11,893 nt of DNA, from positions 1 through 11,893 of the forward strand of contig CAZIVR010000109.1 in the NCBI GenBank assembly GCA_964542745.1, given 5' to 3'. Shown in pieces: positions 1 to 6,111 of this stretch (the stretch's first letter is position 1; each line of letters begins with the position of its first letter). This DNA comes from DATKAB01 sp964542745. Its GTDB lineage: Bacteria > Eisenbacteria > RBG-16-71-46. The position numbers and the translations under genes are program-made. Below the pieces are notes generated by a model, which saw only the letters and a list, made by a program, of their open reading frames with translations, searched no databases and was not told the DNA's origin.

Positions 1-711
1 GACCTCGTCGAGCAGGAGCGTGCCGCCGTGCGCCTCCTCGAAGCGGCCGCGGCGGGCCTGGGCCGCGCCGGTGAACGCCCCGCGCTCGTGGCCGAACAGC
101 TCCGACTCGAACAGATCCTCGGGGATCGCCGCGCAGTTGACCGCCACGAAGGGCATGCCCCGCCGCGGGCTCGCCTCGTGGAGCGCGCGCGCCACCAGTT
201 CCTTGCCGGTGCCGTGCTCGCCGCGGATCAGGACGCGCGCCGGGCTCGGGCCCGCCTTCGCGACCTGCTCGAGTATTGCGCGGATCGCGGGCGAGTCGCC
301 GACCAGCGGCACCGCCCACGGCGCGCGCAGGCGGCGGTTCTCGTCCTCGAGGCTGCGCGCGGCGAGGGCGTTCCGCAGCAGCACCAGCAGGCGCTCGAGC
401 GCGATCGGCTTCTCGAGGAAATCGTAGGCCCCGAGCCGGGTGGCGCGCACCGCGGTCTCGAGCGTGGCGTGCCCCGACATCATGACCACCGCCGTGTCGG
501 GAGCGGCGGCGCGGATCTCCTCCAGCAGGTCGAGCCCGCTCTCGTTCGGGAACCACACGTCGAGCAGCACGACGTCGTAGGCCTCGCGCAGCATCGGCCG
601 CGCGGCGGCCACGCTCGCCGCCTCGTCCACCGCGTAGCCCTCGCGGCCGAGGGCGCCCTTCAGGCTCGAGCGGATGTTGGCTTCGTCGTCCACGACCAGG
701 ATCGAGGGCAC
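1..711 (-). CDS. Sigma-54-dependent response regulator (NtrC/NtrX-type), partial at left edge
   Basis: This is a cytoplasmic transcription activator that, once phosphorylated by its partner kinase, would remodel sigma-54 RNA polymerase. The 237 residues in view form a receiver domain (about 1-118) with acidic pocket D8/D9, phosphoacceptor D51, switch S79 and K101, then the start of an AAA+ domain. The AAA+ part shows Walker A GEHGTGKE (164-171), the sigma-54 contact loop GAFTGA (211-216) and Walker B GGTLLLDE (229-236), where the window ends. The rest of the AAA+ domain and the C-terminal DNA-binding helix-turn-helix lie outside. The GTG start at 711 is supported by a GGAG seven bases upstream and lies 2 bases after the kinase stop, so the pair is translationally coupled. 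The family is certain. NtrX is the closest named type I recognise, because of the kinase next door, but DNA-binding specificity cannot be read here. Confidence 0.95.
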   Translation of the reverse strand, partial: MPSILVVDDEANIRSSLKGALGREGYAVDEAASVAAARPMLREAYDVVLLDVWFPNESGLDLLEEIRAAAPDTAVVMMSGHATLETAVRATRLGAYDFLEKPIALERLLVLLRNALAARSLEDENRRLRAPWAVPLVGDSPAIRAILEQVAKAGPSPARVLIRGEHGTGKELVARALHEASPRRGMPFVAVNCAAIPEDLFESELFGHERGAFTGAAQARRGRFEEAHGGTLLLDEV

Positions 712-713
712 GG

Positions 714-2408
714 TCAGGCTCCGGGGTGGCGGGGAAGACTCAGGCGGAAGGTGGTGCCGCGGCCGGGGGCGGACTCCACGGCGATCCTCCCGCCGTGCTC
801 GGCCACGATGCGCTCGACGAGCGTGAGGCCGAGGCCGCTGCCGCGCGCCTTGGTGGTGAAGCCGGGCGTGAAGAGCCGCTCGCGCTGGGCGTCGTCGAGC
901 CCGGGGCCGTCGTCGGCCACCTCGAACGTGACGCCGGCCGCGTCCTCGCGCGCCGCGACCCGGGCGCGGCCCGCGGGCCCGGCCGCCTCGAGCGCGTTCT
1001 GCACGAGGTTCACGAGCGCCCGCCGCAACTGCTCGCGGTCGGCGCGGAAGCCGTCGCCCGCGGCGGCGCGGTCCGGGGACGCCGCCGGAAACTCGACCGT
1101 GAGCCGGCCGGCCGCCACCTCGTGCCCGTAGAGCGACGCGAGGTCCTCGAGCAGGCCGCGCGGATCCATCGGCTCGGGCCGCGCCGGCGGGAAGCGGCCG
1201 AACTCGGAGAACTCGTGGATCAGGCGCTTGAGCGACTCCAGCTCCTCGCCGATCGCGCGCACCGCCTGGTCCAGGATCTCGGGAAACTCGGGGCGGCCCT
1301 GGTCGAACGAGCGCTTGAGGTCCGCCACCGAGATCGCGATCGGAGTGAGCGGGTTCTTGATCTCGTGCGCGACCATGCGCGCCATCTCGCCGTAGGCCGC
1401 CTGCCGCTCGCCGGTGGCGAGCCGCTCGCGGGTGGCGGCGAGGTCGGTGCGCATGCGCTCGAGCGAGGCCACCAGCGCGTCCAGCTCGCGCACGTTGCCG
1501 GGGCGCACCGGCTCGGCCGCCTCGCCGCGGGCCACGCGCGCCGAGAACGCCGCGAGCGCCTCGACCGGGCGCGACACCTGGTGCGACCACCACGCCCCGA
1601 GCAGGGCGGCGACCGCGATCGCGAGCAGGCCGAGCAGCAGCGCGGTCGCGCGCAGCGTCGAGATCGTCTCGTCGGCCGCGGCCGTGGAGGCGAACGCCTC
1701 GAGCGTGGCGTGCGGCGGAGGCCCGAGCGCGAGGGTCGCGCGGCGCGAGAGCAGGGCGCGCGGGCCGGCGGTCGCGCCCGGCCGCGACGACGCCACCACG
1801 CGGCCCGCCGCGTCGGCGAGCACCAGCGCCAGACCGTCGCGCCGGGCCAGCGCCCCGACCCACGCGGAGTCGAGCACCGTGCCGCCGCGCACCCAGCCCA
1901 CCACCTCGTCGCGGTAGCGGACCGGCGCCGCGGCGTCGAGCGCGAGGCCGGCGCCGTCCACGAGCGGCGCGATGGCGGCGGCGCGGCGCGGCGGGCCCGC
2001 CACCGCGCCGGCCGGCAGCGGGGCGCGCCCGCGTCGCGCGCCGGCCGCGGAGCGCGCCGCGTCGGCCATGACCGCTCCCGCGGCGTCCGTCACCCACAGG
2101 TAGTCGAGGTCGAGCAGGCCGAGCCGGGCCGCGAGGTGGTCGCCGAGCGCGGCGCCCGTTTCGTCCTCCACGAGCAGCAGGCGGCGGAGTTCGGGATCGG
2201 CGGCGAGCTGCTCGAGGCGCGACGAGAGCCGCGTCCCCTGCCCGGAGAGTTCGGCCCTCACCGAGGCGAGGGAGGCGTCGAGCCGGGCCTCGGCGTCGCG
2301 GCCCACCGTCTCCCGCACCTGCCGCGCGAGCAGCAGCATGGACGCCGCGAGCGGCACGATCGCCACCAGCGCGAAACCGAGCGTGAGCCGGGCGCGGAGC
2401 GAGTTCAC
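714..2408 (-). CDS. NtrY-like membrane sensor histidine kinase
   Basis: This inner-membrane histidine kinase (564 aa) would autophosphorylate and pass phosphate to the response regulator encoded immediately downstream. In order it has TM1 (about 8-28), a periplasmic sensor region (about 29-250) with PAS/Cache-like stretches, TM2 (about 252-273), a HAMP domain (about 274-325), HisKA with H-box VAHEIKNPLTP (H348), an N-box around NLVQNALEA (467-475), G1 box DDGPG (499-503) and G2 box GSGLGL (523-528). The H-box and following residues are typical of NtrY. Unlike classical NtrY there is no obvious PAS between HAMP and HisKA, and only two membrane segments. The GTG start at 2408 overlaps the stop of the upstream lipoprotein gene as GTGA, with GGAG 8 bases upstream. 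An open frame continues further upstream, but there it is a shadow of the lipoprotein gene. The ligand is unknown. Confidence 0.94.
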   Translation of the reverse strand: MNSLRARLTLGFALVAIVPLAASMLLLARQVRETVGRDAEARLDASLASVRAELSGQGTRLSSRLEQLAADPELRRLLLVEDETGAALGDHLAARLGLLDLDYLWVTDAAGAVMADAARSAAGARRGRAPLPAGAVAGPPRRAAAIAPLVDGAGLALDAAAPVRYRDEVVGWVRGGTVLDSAWVGALARRDGLALVLADAAGRVVASSRPGATAGPRALLSRRATLALGPPPHATLEAFASTAAADETISTLRATALLLGLLAIAVAALLGAWWSHQVSRPVEALAAFSARVARGEAAEPVRPGNVRELDALVASLERMRTDLAATRERLATGERQAAYGEMARMVAHEIKNPLTPIAISVADLKRSFDQGRPEFPEILDQAVRAIGEELESLKRLIHEFSEFGRFPPARPEPMDPRGLLEDLASLYGHEVAAGRLTVEFPAASPDRAAAGDGFRADREQLRRALVNLVQNALEAAGPAGRARVAAREDAAGVTFEVADDGPGLDDAQRERLFTPGFTTKARGSGLGLTLVERIVAEHGGRIAVESAPGRGTTFRLSLPRHPGA

Positions 2409-3613
2409 CGGGGCGGCTCCGCGGCAGCGCAGGGGGCGAGGCGCGCGAACGCCTCGGGCCCGAGCGCGCGCACCAGCTCCCGCACGGGCGCCGCGGCCAG
2501 CACCGGGCAGCGCAGCGCGAAGAGCGGCGTGACGCCCTGCGCCCGCCACGCCGCCTCGAGCGAGTCGGCGGCCGCGAGCGGCGCGTCGCGCAGGGCGAGC
2601 CGCACCGGCCCGAGCTTGTCGCGCAGGTGGAGCGACGCGCCGCCGTTCAGGAAGTGCTCGACGGTGCGGCCCCCGGGGAGCGCCGGATCCACCGCGAACG
2701 GGCGGTCGAGCGCGGCCGGGCGCGCATTCCCGCGGGCGGAGTCGGGTGGCGCGGCCGGCGCGCGGGGCTCGGCGTCGCCGGAGCGCGGAACCCCGGGCCA
2801 CGGGGCGAGCGCACCGCCGAACAGCCCGGCGTTCATCGCGACGAGCCGCGAGTCGCGGAGCGCGTCCCCGGGCGCGGGCGCGGCGGCCGGCCCGACCGCG
2901 GCGACGAGCACGCCGCGGGAACGGAGCCCGAGCAGCGGCGCGCCGCCCCGCTCCGGCGGCCGCGCGCGGATCGCGGGTTCGCCGGGCCAGAACACCGCCA
3001 CGTCGAGTTCCCCGCGGTCGAAGGCGATCTCCTCGTCGGCCGCGTCGCGGAAGAAGCGCACCAGCAGCGTGTCGGGCCACGGCGCCGCAGCGGCCGCCGC
3101 CGCGAGGCGCACGCCGCGCTGCGCGTCCGCCGCGAGCGCCTCGAACCGGTAGCCCTCGACCTCGATCGCGGGCGGCGTGTCCCCGGCGCATCGCAGCAGC
3201 AGGTTTTCGCGCGCCCCGAGCGGCACGCCGACGCGCAGCAGCGCGGGCGAGGGGAGCGGCGGCCGCCGCGCGCCGATCGCGAGACGCTCGGGCCGCTTCA
3301 CGCCCGCGAGCGAGCCCGCGATGAGGCGCACCGAACCGAGCGCTCCGTCCAGCACGCGCTCGACGACGCCGCTCGCGACCACGCCGCCCCGGTCGTGGAA
3401 GCGGAGCAGGAGCCCTGGCGCGATCGCGGCGGAGTCCGGCGCCAGCACGTAGGCGCGGTCGCGCTCGACCGCGACGACGCGCGCCGCGAGCGGAGTCTCC
3501 CCGGCCGTGCCGGGAAGCGGCGCGAGCGAAACGCCGCGGGCCGCGCACGAGGCGATCGCGAGCATCGCCAGCGCGCAGGCCGCGGCGCGAAGTCCCGCCG
3601 TGTCCGTTTTCAC
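2405..3613 (-). CDS. Lipoprotein with a solute-binding-protein-like body, unknown function
   Basis: I do not recognise a named family. From the GTG at 3613 the product is 402 aa. It starts with a lipoprotein signal (MKTDTAG, a hydrophobic run, lipobox IASC with Cys23). A small beta-rich segment follows (about 40-100), then a longer part (about 122-395). Features such as RFFRDAADEEIAF, RGELDVAVFWPGEP (near 204-213), LRDSRLVAMNAGLFGG and DPALPGGRTVEHFLN recall periplasmic solute-binding proteins, but with much Ala/Pro-rich linker. The resemblance is by eye only. It is the first gene of the kinase/regulator operon and overlaps the kinase by GTGA, so it may present a ligand to the kinase or tune it. 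An alternative GTG at 3634 adds 7 residues and puts GGGAG only 2 bases from the start; the 3613 start gives the more normal signal peptide, with GGGGA about 10 bases upstream. Confidence 0.8.
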   Translation of the reverse strand: MKTDTAGLRAAACALAMLAIASCAARGVSLAPLPGTAGETPLAARVVAVERDRAYVLAPDSAAIAPGLLLRFHDRGGVVASGVVERVLDGALGSVRLIAGSLAGVKRPERLAIGARRPPLPSPALLRVGVPLGARENLLLRCAGDTPPAIEVEGYRFEALAADAQRGVRLAAAAAAAPWPDTLLVRFFRDAADEEIAFDRGELDVAVFWPGEPAIRARPPERGGAPLLGLRSRGVLVAAVGPAAAPAPGDALRDSRLVAMNAGLFGGALAPWPGVPRSGDAEPRAPAAPPDSARGNARPAALDRPFAVDPALPGGRTVEHFLNGGASLHLRDKLGPVRLALRDAPLAAADSLEAAWRAQGVTPLFALRCPVLAAAPVRELVRALGPEAFARLAPCAAAEPPR

Positions 3614-3678
3614 CCGCGCCGTGTCCCCGCGCACACGACTCCCAACCGCGCACCCCGCCTCGAGTTCACGCGAGCAGC

Positions 3679-3707
3679 ATGCGGCCGGGAGCGATCCGGT
3701 GTGTCAA
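3679..3707 (-). promoter_or_regulatory. Candidate sigma-70-type promoter for the lipoprotein-kinase-regulator operon
   Basis: Reading the minus strand, a perfect -35 hexamer TTGACA (3707 to 3702) lies 17 bases before CCGCAT (3684 to 3679), a poor -10 match. Transcription would begin near 3672, about 40-60 bases before the lipoprotein start. TTGACA is rare by chance in DNA this GC-rich, which is the main support; the weak -10 keeps confidence low. The -35 sits inside the GTGTC-N6-GACAC palindrome. Confidence 0.35.
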
Positions 3708-3716
3708 GACGGACAC
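3701..3716. promoter_or_regulatory. Palindrome GTGTC-N6-GACAC, possible activator binding site
   Basis: Two perfect inverted 5-base half-sites (3701-3705 and 3712-3716) are separated by 6 bases. The centre is about 95 bases upstream of the transcription start predicted from the sigma-54 element at 3777-3792, a usual distance for an enhancer-binding protein site. It also covers the candidate -35 of the opposite-facing operon. Binding by the response regulator encoded in this window is inference. Confidence 0.4.
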
Positions 3717-3776
3717 GGTAACGGCCGATCCCGGACGAGTCGCATTTCAGGACCTGTTGGCGTTCAACAAGATGCA

Positions 3777-3792
3777 TGGCAGGTACGGAGCT
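3777..3792 (+). promoter_or_regulatory. Candidate sigma-54 (-24/-12) promoter
   Basis: TGGCAGG-TACG-GAGCT matches the consensus TGGCACG-N4-TTGCW at 9 of 12 defined positions. It has the essential GG (3778-3779) and GC (3790-3791) separated by exactly 10 bases. Transcription would begin near 3803, leaving a leader of about 124 bases before the ATG at 3927. The nearest activator gene, a sigma-54-type response regulator, lies in the divergent operon, which makes the site more credible than the match alone. Confidence 0.5.
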
Positions 3793-3926
3793 TGGATAGG
3801 AGCCGCCCCGAGGGTGGCGGACGCCGCCCGAGCGAGTCCCGCGGCCGCGAGCGGCCGGGGGCGGCGCGATCCGGGCCGGCACCCGGACGCGGCCGAACTC
3901 CACGAGCCGGCGAAGGAGAAGGTCAC

Positions 3927-4622
3927 ATGAACGCGAATCACGGCAACCGGAAGATCGAGGGCGGCGGCACGCCGGGCGCGGGCGATGGAGCGAGGCTCGG
4001 CTCCGGCCTCCGGCACGAACGCATGATCGGTTTCTACCTCGCGGGCTGCGTGGCGCTCGCGGTGATCGCCGCGGCGCTGCTGCTCTCGAGCTGCGGCGCG
4101 AAGGGCGAGAAGCGGGTCGCGTCCTCGGACCCGGGCACGTCGTCGTCGTTCGAATCCCAGGCGGTGCCCGCGGTCGCCGCGGGGGGCGCAACCTCCGCCA
4201 TGCCCGCGGGGCTCGGCGCCGCCGCGCTTCCGCAGGGCTCCGGCGACGCGCCCGCGGCCGGCTCGGGCGAGGGCCTGCCGCCCGAGATCGCGATCGGCGA
4301 GATGGAGAAGGTGGTGGCCCCGGGCGAGGCGGTCGCCTTCACCGTCTACGGCACGCCGGACGTGACCGAGATGTCGCTGTGGGACGGCCTCCACGACCGG
4401 CAGCCGTTCGTGCTGGATCGTGCGGCGGGCGTGTGGCGCGTGGACTACCGCGTGCCGCTGCGCCCGAAGTCCGAGCGGCTCGGCTTCTCGGTGACGGCGA
4501 AGAACGATCTCGGCCGCTGGCGCCGCGTGTGGGTGTTCCTGCAGGTCGCGAGCACGGCGCAGGCGGAGGCTCCGGCGGTCCCGGGCGAGCCCGCGCCGGC
4601 CGACTCGGTGAAGGAGAAGTAG
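3927..4622 (+). CDS. Membrane-anchored or lipidated protein with one Ig-like domain
   Basis: This 231-aa envelope protein is of unknown function. A 32-residue hydrophilic N-terminus precedes a hydrophobic segment (about 34-53) that ends in LLSSC, a good lipobox (Cys56). A low-complexity Ala/Gly/Ser/Pro linker follows (about 60-115), then a single beta-sandwich, Ig-like domain (about 118-208) with WDGLHDRQPF, WRVDYRVPL and a closing WVFLQV strand, and a short Pro/Ala-rich tail. The ATG at 3927 has an ideal AAGGAG with 8 bases between GGAG and the start. The in-frame ATG at 4023 would give a shorter leader but has no Shine-Dalgarno. The n-region is very long for a lipoprotein signal, so a plain N-in membrane anchor is also possible. 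The gene stands alone between the divergent control region and a terminator, and lies behind a candidate sigma-54 promoter. Confidence 0.82.
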   Translation: MNANHGNRKIEGGGTPGAGDGARLGSGLRHERMIGFYLAGCVALAVIAAALLLSSCGAKGEKRVASSDPGTSSSFESQAVPAVAAGGATSAMPAGLGAAALPQGSGDAPAAGSGEGLPPEIAIGEMEKVVAPGEAVAFTVYGTPDVTEMSLWDGLHDRQPFVLDRAAGVWRVDYRVPLRPKSERLGFSVTAKNDLGRWRRVWVFLQVASTAQAEAPAVPGEPAPADSVKEK

Positions 4623-4632
4623 CGGAGGACCG

Positions 4633-4654
4633 GCGGGCGGCGCGAGCCGCCCGC
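4633..4654 (+). terminator. GC-rich hairpin just after the Ig-domain protein gene
   Basis: A perfect 9-bp stem, GCGGGCGGC pairing with GCCGCCCGC, closes a GCGA tetraloop and starts 10 bases after the stop codon. There is no T-tract. It shares the 11-base sequence CGGGCGGCGCG with the stronger hairpin 40 bases downstream, so the two may act in tandem or compete in folding. Confidence 0.4.
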
Positions 4655-4670
4655 GCCATGGAGGGGCGAG

Positions 4671-4711
4671 GAACGGGCGGCGCGGAGGGAACCGCGCCGC
4701 CCGCGTTCTTT
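4671..4711 (+). terminator. Hairpin with T-rich tail between convergent genes
   Basis: A perfect 11-bp stem (4675-4685 with 4692-4702) closes an AGGGAA loop. It can extend by C4674-G4703, and GAAC/GTTC lies at the base (4671-4674, 4705-4708). On the plus strand it runs into TTCTTTC, as expected of a factor-independent terminator for the gene ending at 4622. It also lies 27 bases past the end of the minus-strand gene that stops at 4738, so it may work in both directions, although the T-rich side favours the plus strand. Confidence 0.6.
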
Positions 4712-4737
4712 CGGGTCGGGGCGCCGGGTGCCGCCGC

Positions 4738-6018
4738 TCAGCGATCGCGCAGCAGCACCGCCCGCGCGCCGCGGGCGCCGTCCGGCTCCACCAGCCGCAC
4801 CCAGTAGACGCCCGCGCGCGCGCCGCGGCCCGCGTCGTCGCGGCCGTCCCAGCGGAGCGTGACCGTGTTCCCCGCTCCGAGGCCCGCGCCGAGGTCGCGG
4901 ACGCGGCGGCCGGCGAGGTCGAGCACCTCGAGCCGCCAGGGGACGTCCGCCCGCGCGGCGAACGCGATCGCCACGCCGTCCGGCGACGGGTTGGGCGAGA
5001 CCGTGAGGCGCGGCGCCGCGTGCGGCGGGGGCGGCGGCGCCGAGACCACCTGCGGGTCCAGGAACCAGGGTTCCGCGGTGGCGTCGCTCTTGAAGAAGTC
5101 GAGCAGCGCGTTCGCGACCACCAGGCGCCCGCTGTTCGACGGGTGCGTGCCGTCGCTCGAGAAGTCGGCGCAGGCCCAGGTCAGCCCGTCGCCGCGCGGG
5201 TTGAGCCCGTCGGCCCACAGGTACGGCCCCCACGCGAGCCACGGCGCCTCGACCGGCCCCGCGCCGGGATCGAAGTTGAGGCTGTCCTCGCCCGCCACCT
5301 GCGCGTCAATCAGCCACTTCACCGCGAACCCCGACTGGTAGGCGTAGGGCTCGGGGTTGAGGGTCGAGGACGCGTAGCCCGCGTAGATGCGGCTCGAGAG
5401 GTAGCAGAGCTTCGTGTTGGGAAGCTTCTGCTTGATCACGCGCACGATGCTGCCGAGCTGGTCCCGGAGCGTGTTCGTCGCGTTCGGGAACGGACCGGAC
5501 GGCCCCGGGAACGCCTCCTTGAGCCACACCACCTGCGCCTGCGCGGGCGACGAGCCGGCGCCCCGCAACCGGGTCGCCACCGTGTCCCAGAACCAGTAGG
5601 AGGGATTCATGATGAGGTTCGACGACTGCCCGCCCTTGGCGCAGTCGATCACGCGCAGCTTCGGGTGCCGGTCGGGATCGGACAGCGCGAGCGGCACGAA
5701 GGCGCTGAACTCCTGCGTCGTGTTGCTCATGCCGATCGAGTAGAGAACGATCCGTCCGTTCGCGGGATCCGGGTTGCCGAGCGTGTCGAGCGGCACGATG
5801 CCGGCGGCGATCGAAACCCCCGCCGCGTCGTGCGCCGGCGGCCGCACGTTGGAGCCCGTGCCGTACAGGCCGCCGGGGAAGCCGAAATAGGTCCCGGTCC
5901 CGAGATCGGTGAGCGGCACGAGGCCGGTGGAGGTCCCGGCGCAATTGCTCGCGCGCGCGGGAGCGGGGGCGGCGAGCGCCGCGGCGAGCAGGGCGAGACG
6001 CAGGAGTCGGCGAGCCAT
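4738..6018 (-). CDS. Secreted SGNH/GDSL-hydrolase-like protein with C-terminal FlgD-like Ig domain
   Basis: This 426-aa exported protein is probably an esterase-like enzyme acting outside the cytoplasm. A classical signal peptide (MARRLLRLAL...ARA, cleavage near 23) is followed by a SGNH-like fold. Block I is IVLYSIGMSN with candidate nucleophile Ser98, block II is CAKGGQSSN (Gly129/130), and block V is SDGTHPSN with Asp289 and His292. The usual GDS is GMS, so the Asp before the nucleophile is replaced by Met, but the catalytic triad is otherwise plausible. A Pro-rich linker (about 327-336) leads to a FlgD-like/secretion-tail Ig module (about 338-426) with SPNPSPDG, LDLAGRRVRDL, WDGRDDAGR and GVYWVRL. 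The ATG start has GGAGG 5 bases upstream. It runs the same way as the peptidase gene upstream, 93 bases apart. The substrate is unknown. Confidence 0.85.
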   Translation of the reverse strand: MARRLLRLALLAAALAAPAPARASNCAGTSTGLVPLTDLGTGTYFGFPGGLYGTGSNVRPPAHDAAGVSIAAGIVPLDTLGNPDPANGRIVLYSIGMSNTTQEFSAFVPLALSDPDRHPKLRVIDCAKGGQSSNLIMNPSYWFWDTVATRLRGAGSSPAQAQVVWLKEAFPGPSGPFPNATNTLRDQLGSIVRVIKQKLPNTKLCYLSSRIYAGYASSTLNPEPYAYQSGFAVKWLIDAQVAGEDSLNFDPGAGPVEAPWLAWGPYLWADGLNPRGDGLTWACADFSSDGTHPSNSGRLVVANALLDFFKSDATAEPWFLDPQVVSAPPPPPHAAPRLTVSPNPSPDGVAIAFAARADVPWRLEVLDLAGRRVRDLGAGLGAGNTVTLRWDGRDDAGRGARAGVYWVRLVEPDGARGARAVLLRDR

Positions 6019-6072
6019 CGGGACCTCCCGAACCGGGGTGGGGCGTCGCCAGGGCCCGAACAGGATGACGCA

Positions 6073-6108
6073 CGCGCCGGGCCCCGTCCACGGGGAATTC
6101 CGGGCGCG
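6073..6108 (-). terminator. Hairpin after the peptidase gene
   Basis: Three bases past the peptidase stop, CGCGCCGG (6073-6080) pairs with CCGGGCGCG (6100-6108, one bulged G). An inner stem of CCCCG and CGGGG closes a TCCA loop. No T-tract follows on the minus strand, so termination may be partial, letting some transcripts continue into the SGNH-like gene. Confidence 0.35.
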
Positions 6109-6111
6109 CGG

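Larger units (their letters stand above)
3614..3926. other. Divergent control region between the sensor operon and the Ig-domain protein gene
   Basis: This stretch of just over 300 bases holds no convincing gene. Its middle (about 3700-3800) is visibly richer in A/T than any coding region around it. It carries a GTGTC palindrome, a minus-strand TTGACA and a plus-strand -24/-12 element, all listed separately. From about 3800 to 3910 it is a GC-rich leader that would form the 5' untranslated region of the rightward gene, roughly 120 bases long, ending in a strong Shine-Dalgarno AAGGAG (3913-3918). Confidence 0.7.

Noticed and set aside
2411..3653. Upstream extension of the kinase frame
   Set aside because: The same frame is open back to 3653, but this stretch is an off-frame reading of the lipoprotein gene with no protein-like pattern; the kinase begins at GTG 2408.
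28..3721. Several plus-strand open frames antisense to the lipoprotein-kinase-regulator operon
   Set aside because: Their translations are Arg/Ala/Gly-rich shadows without motifs, while the minus strand carries complete family signatures in the same place.
3679..3930. Small 83-residue plus-strand frame ending in an ATGA overlap with the gene at 3927
   Set aside because: The overlap looks like translational coupling, but the frame has no Shine-Dalgarno, its third positions are much less GC-biased than real genes here, and it spans the promoter-like elements.
6019..6111. Promoter or sigma-54 site upstream of the SGNH-like gene
   Set aside because: No -35/-10 or GG-N10-GC pair of adequate quality was found on the minus strand; the gene may be read through from the peptidase gene.
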